The notes beneath the pieces were generated by a model that did not search any database, had not been told where the DNA came from, and saw only the letters and a program-made list of their open reading frames with translations. 64,000 nt of DNA from Acidimicrobiia bacterium (GTDB lineage: Bacteria; Actinomycetota; Acidimicrobiia; Spongiisociales; UBA11373). Positions 59,508 through 64,000 of this stretch are shown here, piece after piece. Made by a program: the position numbers and the translations under genes. The stretch lies in NCBI GenBank assembly GCA_040902765.1, contig JBBDWO010000019.1:33369-97368 (forward strand). The letters run 5' to 3'. Each line of letters starts with the position of its first letter. Positions within the stretch are counted from its first letter, which is position 1.

Positions 59508-61436
59508 TCAGCGCGGGGGGCGACACAGATCGGTGAGCCGGGCCAGTGCGTCGGCCAGCGACACGCCCCGCTCCTCGTCACCGCCGAGCAATCGGACGCC
59601 TACGGTCCCGGCGCCGGCGTCGGTGTCGCCGACTACGAGCACCGCCGTCGCCTTGGACACCATGGCCCGGCGGATCTTCTCGCCGACCGTTTCGTTGGTT
59701 CTATCCACCTCTACCCGGAGTCCCTCCATCCCCAGCCGCTCGGCGACGTCGGAGGCGTACCCCAGGTGACGGTCCGCCACCGGCACCACGACGGCCTGGA
59801 CCGGGGACAGCCATCCGGGGAGTGCTCCGGCGTAGTGCTCGAGAAGAACGCCAAAGAACCGTTCGATGGAGCCCATCAACGCACGATGGATCATCACGGG
59901 ACGCTGCCGCGTGTTGTCGGCAGCGGCGTACTCGAGCTCGAAGTTCGCAGGCTGGGCGAAGTCGACCTGGAGGGTTCCTACCTGCCATCTCCGACCGATG
60001 GCGTCGTACACATGGATGTCGATCTTCGGCCCATAGAACGCGCCCTCGCCCTCCGCCACCTCGTAGTGGAGACCGGCGTGCTCCAGGCAGGCCCGAAGGG
60101 CATCGGTCGCCTGCTCCCACTGATCGTCGTCACCGACGTACTTCTCTGGCTTGGTCGACAGGTCGGCCTCCACGGAGTCGAACCCGAAGTCGCGCCACAC
60201 CATGAGGACGAAGTCGAGAAGCGTCTGGAGCTCCTCGGTCAGCTGCTCCTCCGTGCAGAAGATGTGGCTGTCGTCCTGCGTGAAGCCGCGTGCCCGGAGA
60301 AGTCCCTGGACGACGCCCGACCGTTCATACCGGTACACCGTCCCCAGTTCGAAGAGCCGCATCGGTAGCTCGCGATATGACCGAGCGTGCGCCTTGTAGA
60401 TGAGAATGTGACCGGGGCAGTTCATCGGCTTGAGCACGTACTGCTCACCGTCGTCGACGTCCATCGTCGGGTACATGCTCTCGGCGTAGAAGCCGAGGTG
60501 TCCCGAGGTCTCCCACAGGTTGCTTCGGGCGATGTGCGGTGTCACCACCATCTGATAGCCGTGACGCAAGTGGGTGCGGCGCGAGTAGTCCTCCATGACG
60601 TTGCGCACCAGCGCGCCCTTCGGGTGCCACACCGCCAGACCCATACCCAGCTCGTCGGGCCAGGAGAAGAGGTCGAGTTCGACCCCCAATTTGCGGTGAT
60701 CTCGCTTGCGAGCCTCCTCGAGACGCTCCAGGTAGTCGGCCTGGGCCTTGGGGCTCTCCCAGGCCGTGCCGTAGATGCGCTGAAGCTGCTCTCGCTTCTC
60801 GTCCCCGCGCCAGTAGGCACCGGCGCTGCGCAGCAGTTTGAAGGCGGGGATCCGTCCGGTGCTCACGACATGAGGGCCGCGACACAGGTCGACGAAGTCG
60901 CGGTTGCGATAGGTGGACACCATGTCCGCTCCGGCGCCCTGCGCCTCATCGACGGACTCGATGATCTCGACCTTGTACTTGTGGTCGGCGAACAGCTCGA
61001 GCGCCTTCGCGGCCGGGATTTCTTCGCGCTCGAACGGCTGGTCCTCGGCGACGATCTCGGCCATGTGAGCTTCGAGTTGCTCCAGATCCTCAGGAGTGAA
61101 GGGGCGCCCGATGTCGAAGTCGTAGTAGAAGCCGTCTTCGATCGGTGGCCCGATGGCGAAGGTGGCCCCGTCGAAGGAGTCGAGCACCGCCTGGGCAAGC
61201 ACATGGGCCGTGGAGTGCCGGATGACGAAACGCCCCTCTTCGGTATCCTCGGTGACGACCTCGAAGCCGGCACCGTCGGGCAGGGGACGACCGAGATCCC
61301 AGGGGACACCGTCGACCTTGGCGATCACCGCCGCCTTCGCCAGTCGCGGGCCGATCGCCGCGACCGCGTCGGCTCCGGTGGCGCCATCCGGAAGTTCCAG
61401 CGCGGTGCCGTCGGGAAGCGTGACCGTGATGCCCAT
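59508..61436 (-). CDS. thrS: Threonyl-tRNA synthetase
   Basis: A 642-residue class II synthetase with all domains: TGS (ITVTLPDGTALELPDGATGADAV), the editing domain with RHSTAHVLAQAVLD (HxxxH) and DLCRGPHV, the catalytic core with the zinc ligands (KPMNCPGHILIY Cys, plus downstream His), motif 2 in LGTVYRYERSGVVQGLLRARGFTQDDSHIFC, and the C-terminal anticodon domain. Length normal. In mycobacteria thrS lies just upstream of pgsA/patA/pimA; here EF-G2, gltA and the exporter have been inserted. Confidence 0.97.
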   Translation of the reverse strand: MGITVTLPDGTALELPDGATGADAVAAIGPRLAKAAVIAKVDGVPWDLGRPLPDGAGFEVVTEDTEEGRFVIRHSTAHVLAQAVLDSFDGATFAIGPPIEDGFYYDFDIGRPFTPEDLEQLEAHMAEIVAEDQPFEREEIPAAKALELFADHKYKVEIIESVDEAQGAGADMVSTYRNRDFVDLCRGPHVVSTGRIPAFKLLRSAGAYWRGDEKREQLQRIYGTAWESPKAQADYLERLEEARKRDHRKLGVELDLFSWPDELGMGLAVWHPKGALVRNVMEDYSRRTHLRHGYQMVVTPHIARSNLWETSGHLGFYAESMYPTMDVDDGEQYVLKPMNCPGHILIYKAHARSYRELPMRLFELGTVYRYERSGVVQGLLRARGFTQDDSHIFCTEEQLTEELQTLLDFVLMVWRDFGFDSVEADLSTKPEKYVGDDDQWEQATDALRACLEHAGLHYEVAEGEGAFYGPKIDIHVYDAIGRRWQVGTLQVDFAQPANFELEYAAADNTRQRPVMIHRALMGSIERFFGVLLEHYAGALPGWLSPVQAVVVPVADRHLGYASDVAERLGMEGLRVEVDRTNETVGEKIRRAMVSKATAVLVVGDTDAGAGTVGVRLLGGDEERGVSLADALARLTDLCRPPR

Positions 61437-61489
61437 GGGTGGCGGAGGTTACCTGTCGGTCACCCGTCACCGACGGCCGCGCGAAATCC

Positions 61490-61518
61490 TTGGTCGGCGC
61501 GCGGCACATCCCTAGTCT
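61490..61518 (+). promoter_or_regulatory. Candidate promoter of the zinc-ribbon gene
   Basis: TTGGTC, a 17-base spacer and TAGTCT on the plus strand, 31 bases before the ATG at 61550, followed by a GAGGAGG ribosome site. The divergent thrS promoter must lie in the same 113-base gap. Confidence 0.45.
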
Positions 61519-61549
61519 GACCGGCCGGTCGACTGAGGAGGCCACTCGG

Positions 61550-61720
61550 ATGTTCGCACTGCTGATCGGAATCATGGGTCTGGCCGCCATCGGGCGCGGC
61601 TCGGCCCCACTCGTGCTGCTGCACGACCCCGAGCACCCCGACCTCCCATGCCCCTGGTGCCGTCACCAGACGCACGAGGACGACACGGCGTGCGTCGGCT
61701 GCGGCCGCCGCTTCGGCTGA
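61550..61720 (+). CDS. 56-residue zinc-ribbon membrane-associated protein
   Basis: I start at ATG 61550, which follows a GAGGAGG ribosome site 8 bases upstream; the frame is open to 61439 but without such a site. The product begins with a hydrophobic segment (FALLIGIMGLAAIG) and ends in a two-knuckle zinc ribbon, CPWCRHQTHEDDTACVGCG. It is a plausible short real gene because it has a promoter, a ribosome site and a terminator. Role unknown. Confidence 0.7.
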   Translation: MFALLIGIMGLAAIGRGSAPLVLLHDPEHPDLPCPWCRHQTHEDDTACVGCGRRFG

Positions 61721-61735
61721 CACCCCCCTAACGCG

Positions 61736-61763
61736 CTGGTGCCTCCCGATCGGGAGGCACCAG
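61736..61763. terminator. 28-base perfect palindrome between convergent genes
   Basis: CTGGTGCCTCCCGA and its exact complement abut with no spacer; 12-bp stem plus a four-base loop. It lies between the ends of the zinc-ribbon gene and the peptidoglycan-binding gene and fits a bidirectional terminator. Confidence 0.75.
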
Positions 61764-61783
61764 TCACTCACGAGCGTCGACGA

Positions 61784-62230
61784 CTACTTGTCGGTTCCCC
61801 GCTTGAACACCCTCGAGAAGATGCCGCCCGCCTTGTCAACAGACTTCTTCGCTTCCGCCTCCTTGGAGGTGGCCTTGGACGACGCCTGCTGCTCCGAAGC
61901 CCGCCTGGCTGCGTCGGCCCTTTCCTGAGCGGCCTTGGACCGAGCGTCGGCGGCGGCTTCTCCCGCCTTCTTGGCTGCATCGGCAGCCTGCGCGTCCTTC
62001 GCCTGGGCGAGCGACGCCGCCGTGTTGGCGGCGGCCGCCTCGAAGGCGCTCAAGGTATTCGGTCCCACGATGCCGTCGACCTGGAGGTCATGCATCTCCT
62101 GGAACCGTCGCACCGCGTCGTCGGTCTTCGGACCGAACAGGCCGTCGACCGGGCCTGGGTTGATCTTGTTGGCGAGCAACTTTCGCTGGAGGTCTTCGAC
62201 CTCCGGGCCGCTCGATCCTCGTTTCAGCAT
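61784..62230 (-). CDS. PG_binding_1 domain protein with Ala-rich helical tail
   Basis: 148 residues. The first 65 form one peptidoglycan-binding-like domain (MLKRGSSGPEVEDLQRKLL, GPVDGLFGPKTDDAVRRFQ, GIVGPNTLSAF). The rest is a long Ala/Lys/Glu/Ser helix (AQAKDAQAADAAKKAGEAAA...) ending in a basic tail IFSRVFKRGTDK. There is no signal peptide, which is odd for a wall-binding domain, so it may act in the cytoplasm or be exported by another route. Single gene with terminator downstream. Confidence 0.8.
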   Translation of the reverse strand: MLKRGSSGPEVEDLQRKLLANKINPGPVDGLFGPKTDDAVRRFQEMHDLQVDGIVGPNTLSAFEAAAANTAASLAQAKDAQAADAAKKAGEAAADARSKAAQERADAARRASEQQASSKATSKEAEAKKSVDKAGGIFSRVFKRGTDK

Positions 62231-62291
62231 CCGGTTCCTCCGTCCTCGGTGGCCCTCATGCTAGTGAGGGGGCTCTGAACCATCCCAAGGC

Positions 62292-63824
62292 TCAGGCCGC
62301 GGTGACCATGACCCTGTGGTGACCGCTGGCCCCGTTGGGTGCCGGGGACCGACGCTCATCGGTTTGGACCATCCCGTTCGCGTCGGTGGCCCGCACCTCC
62401 AGCCGGTGCCCCCCGCTTGCAAGATCAACGGCAGTCCGCCACTGCACCCAGGCCGCGTCGGCAAGGGGGATGCTCGTCTCGGTGGCGAGCCACGGGCCGT
62501 CGTCGATCCGTATCTCGACGGCGTCGATCCCGATGGTCGGCGCCCAGGCCACACCGGCGGCGACGACGGACCCGGCGGTGACACGCTCGCCGTTTCGAGG
62601 CGTGTCGATCCGCGACTGGAGTTTGATCGGGCCCACCTTGGACCAGCCCCGCGGTATCCAGTAGGCGTCGAACGACTCCCAGCGGGTGAGCTCGATCTCT
62701 GCCAGCCACTTGGTCGCCGACACGTAGCCGTACAGGCCGGGGACGATGAGACGAGCCGGATACCCGTGCCGACGCGGGAGCGGCTCCCCGTTCATGTACA
62801 GGGCGATCATCGCCTCGCGGTCGTCGAAAGCGGCTTCGGTAGGGAATCCAGCGGTCCACCCGTCCACGGAGCGACCGACCAGCTGAGTCGCCTCCGGTCG
62901 CACCCCCGCCCGGTCGAGCACCTCGGAGAGCCGCGGACCGGTCCACAAGGCATTGCCCACCAGATCGCCGCCGACCTCGTTGGAGACACAAGCGATCGTG
63001 ACATAGCGATCGATGTGGTCCATCGCCAGCAGATCCTCGTAGGTGAGAGCCACATCGCGATCGACGAGGCCGGCGATCCGCATCTGCCAGGTGGTCGCAT
63101 CCACCCGCGGGACCACCAGGGCGGTATCGATCCGGTAGAAGTCGATGCCCTCGTCAGGCAGGACGATCGGGGTCAGGCCGGCCTCGTCGAAGTCGTGGCC
63201 GTCGGCGATGAGAGCCGACCGGGGCGTGGTCGTCACCGGGGGCACTCCGACCGGGGCCGGAACCACGGCACGACCGAGAAGGGATCGTCCGACCCCACCA
63301 GCGACGGTGGCGAACGCGACCCCTGCCCCGGCCACCGCGACGAACCGGCGACGGGTCGGGTCGGCAACGACTCCGTCCGTGGGGGCATCCGGCTCCGCGG
63401 CGGCATTGAGGAGCACCCGCAACGACCAGATACCGGCGCCGGCAGCGACGACTCCGGCGATCAGCGTCCCCGCCGGCGAGATCAGTGGCTCACCGAGACC
63501 GGCCACGATGCCCAACAGACCGAAGCCGACGAACACGGCCGCACCGGCGGCAAACCGTCGAACGGCGAAGCGACCGGCGAACCAGCCGATGATCAAGGCG
63601 ATGATGCCGGTGCCGATGCCCAGGACGAGTTTGTCGGCGGTGCCGAACACGCGGATCGCCCACTTGGTGACCCCGGAGGGAGAGACGGCGACCACCCAGG
63701 CGCCGATGGCCGAGAGCGGCGATGGGACACCGTCGAAGATGCCGGAGAGCAGCTCTCCCACCCCGAGGGCTACCGCAGTGGCGACCGTGCCCGAGATCCC
63801 GGCCCGTCGCCGCGTGACCATCAT
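62292..63824 (-). CDS. Membrane-anchored sulfite-oxidase-like molybdopterin oxidoreductase
   Basis: 510 residues. About four membrane helices (residues 10-140) lead to a twin-arginine-like segment TRRRFVAVAGAGVAFATVAGG (about 158-178), then an exported sulfite-oxidase-fold domain: VPRVDATTWQMRIAGLVDRDVALTYEDLLAM, the molybdenum-ligand Cys in TIACVSNEVGG, LVGNALWTGPRLSEVLDRAGV, and RHGYPARLIVPGLYGY(V). A C-terminal Mo-co dimerisation domain ends the protein. Such proteins transfer electrons to or from a small extracytoplasmic substrate; which one is unknown. Start ATG 63822-63824. Confidence 0.92.
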   Translation of the reverse strand: MMVTRRRAGISGTVATAVALGVGELLSGIFDGVPSPLSAIGAWVVAVSPSGVTKWAIRVFGTADKLVLGIGTGIIALIIGWFAGRFAVRRFAAGAAVFVGFGLLGIVAGLGEPLISPAGTLIAGVVAAGAGIWSLRVLLNAAAEPDAPTDGVVADPTRRRFVAVAGAGVAFATVAGGVGRSLLGRAVVPAPVGVPPVTTTPRSALIADGHDFDEAGLTPIVLPDEGIDFYRIDTALVVPRVDATTWQMRIAGLVDRDVALTYEDLLAMDHIDRYVTIACVSNEVGGDLVGNALWTGPRLSEVLDRAGVRPEATQLVGRSVDGWTAGFPTEAAFDDREAMIALYMNGEPLPRRHGYPARLIVPGLYGYVSATKWLAEIELTRWESFDAYWIPRGWSKVGPIKLQSRIDTPRNGERVTAGSVVAAGVAWAPTIGIDAVEIRIDDGPWLATETSIPLADAAWVQWRTAVDLASGGHRLEVRATDANGMVQTDERRSPAPNGASGHHRVMVTAA

Positions 63825-63943
63825 GCGCCTAGTACAGCATGCTCGGAAGCGTGTACATCGACCGGCGCTTTCTCGATCCGTCGGGCGTGGATCTTGATGG
63901 CCCTGGCGAGGTCCTTACGGGCGTCGGACAGGCCCGTTCTCAC
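63821..63943 (-). CDS. Putative 40-residue protein coupled to the oxidoreductase
   Basis: From GTG 63941-63943 a frame of 40 codons (VRTGLSDARKDLARAIKIHA...) ends with TGA inside the ATGATG start of the oxidoreductase gene (ATGA overlap). A GGAGG lies just before the GTG, rather close (3 bases). The sequence is helical and basic. It could be a leader peptide that couples translation, or chance. Weak support. Confidence 0.35.
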   Translation of the reverse strand: MRTGLSDARKDLARAIKIHARRIEKAPVDVHASEHAVLGA

Positions 63944-63946
63944 TTT

Positions 63947-64000
63947 CCTCCCCCGTAGGGGGAGGTGGCAGCGGCCGAAGGCCGATGACGGAGGGGGAGG
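63947..64000. repeat. REP-like double-hairpin element at the right edge
   Basis: CCTCCCCC GTA GGGGGAGG (63947-63965) is followed by CGGCC GAA GGCCG (63972-63984) and GGAGGGGGAGG at the edge. The arrangement, purine-rich stems around a variable hairpin, is that of REP-like intergenic repeats. It may continue beyond the window. Confidence 0.55.

Noticed and set aside
61437..61549. T-box leader upstream of thrS
   Set aside because: The 113-base gap is too short and shows no T-box core sequence.

Overview
The window is high-GC chromosomal DNA whose genes are packed with ATGA, TGATG or GTGA stop/start overlaps. It looks like a deep-branching actinobacterium. The evidence is the gene order: ribE-ribD-rpe, fmt-def-priA-coaBC-rpoZ, an mIHF gene, nusB-efp-pepP-aroB-aroK-aroC, aroE-mltG-ruvX-alaS, rarA-aspS-hisS, relA-secF-secD-yajC, ruvB-ruvA-ruvC-yebC-pdxT-pdxS, and pimA-patA-pgsA next to thrS. 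This matches, block by block, the order I recall for Mycobacterium and Streptomyces. The phosphatidylinositol-mannoside genes pgsA/patA/pimA and the mIHF protein are actinobacterial markers. A complete type IV pilus (T4P) set and tgt/queA argue against a mycobacterium or streptomycete. An Acidimicrobiia-like lineage is my best guess, from content only.

Layout. 1-9124 (minus): riboflavin genes behind an FMN riboswitch, a response regulator with a GGDEF-like domain coupled to rpe, a PPK2 kinase, then fmt, def, a degenerate PriA, coaBC and rpoZ. 9412-12136: a plus-strand CMP-kinase-like gene in the slot usually held by gmk, mIHF, a PyrF-like protein without catalytic residues, nusB and efp. 12189-15910: an M24 peptidase and aroB/K/C. 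15934-24729: the T4P locus, with pilMNO (minus), pilD (plus), pilA, pilC, pilT and pilB (minus). 24820-34847: aroE, mltG, ruvX, alaS, rarA, aspS, hisS and a metallo-hydrolase. 34900-37630: minor pilins (PilX-, PilW-, PilV-like). 37680-52337: relA, secFD, yajC, tgt, queA, ruvBAC, yebC, pdxT/S, pimA, patA and pgsA. 52393-56370 (plus): an EF-G-like GTPase coupled to citrate synthase, then an unknown gene. 56412-64000: membrane proteins including an RND/MMPL exporter, thrS, a tiny zinc-ribbon protein, a peptidoglycan-binding-domain protein and a membrane-anchored molybdopterin oxidoreductase.

Two patterns go beyond the gene list. First, the pilA, pilB and pilV transcription units, far apart in the window, each have TCAAG, exactly 15 bases, then GCCGATAA, GCCGACAT or GCCGATAC upstream. 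GCCGATAA is the -10 consensus of FliA/SigD/WhiG (sigma-28-type) promoters, so pilus expression may be a dedicated regulon here. Second, most gaps between gene clusters hold tandem repeats whose unit is always 7 bases, although the unit sequence differs (AACGCTC, CTACCAG, GCGATTC, GCAATTC, GTGGTCA, CCAACAG, GCCATGA, GCAACTG and others). They are often arranged as inverted pairs, recall the heptameric short tandem repeats of cyanobacteria, and in places have been absorbed into gene ends.

No tRNA, rRNA, insertion sequence, CRISPR array or prophage was recognised.
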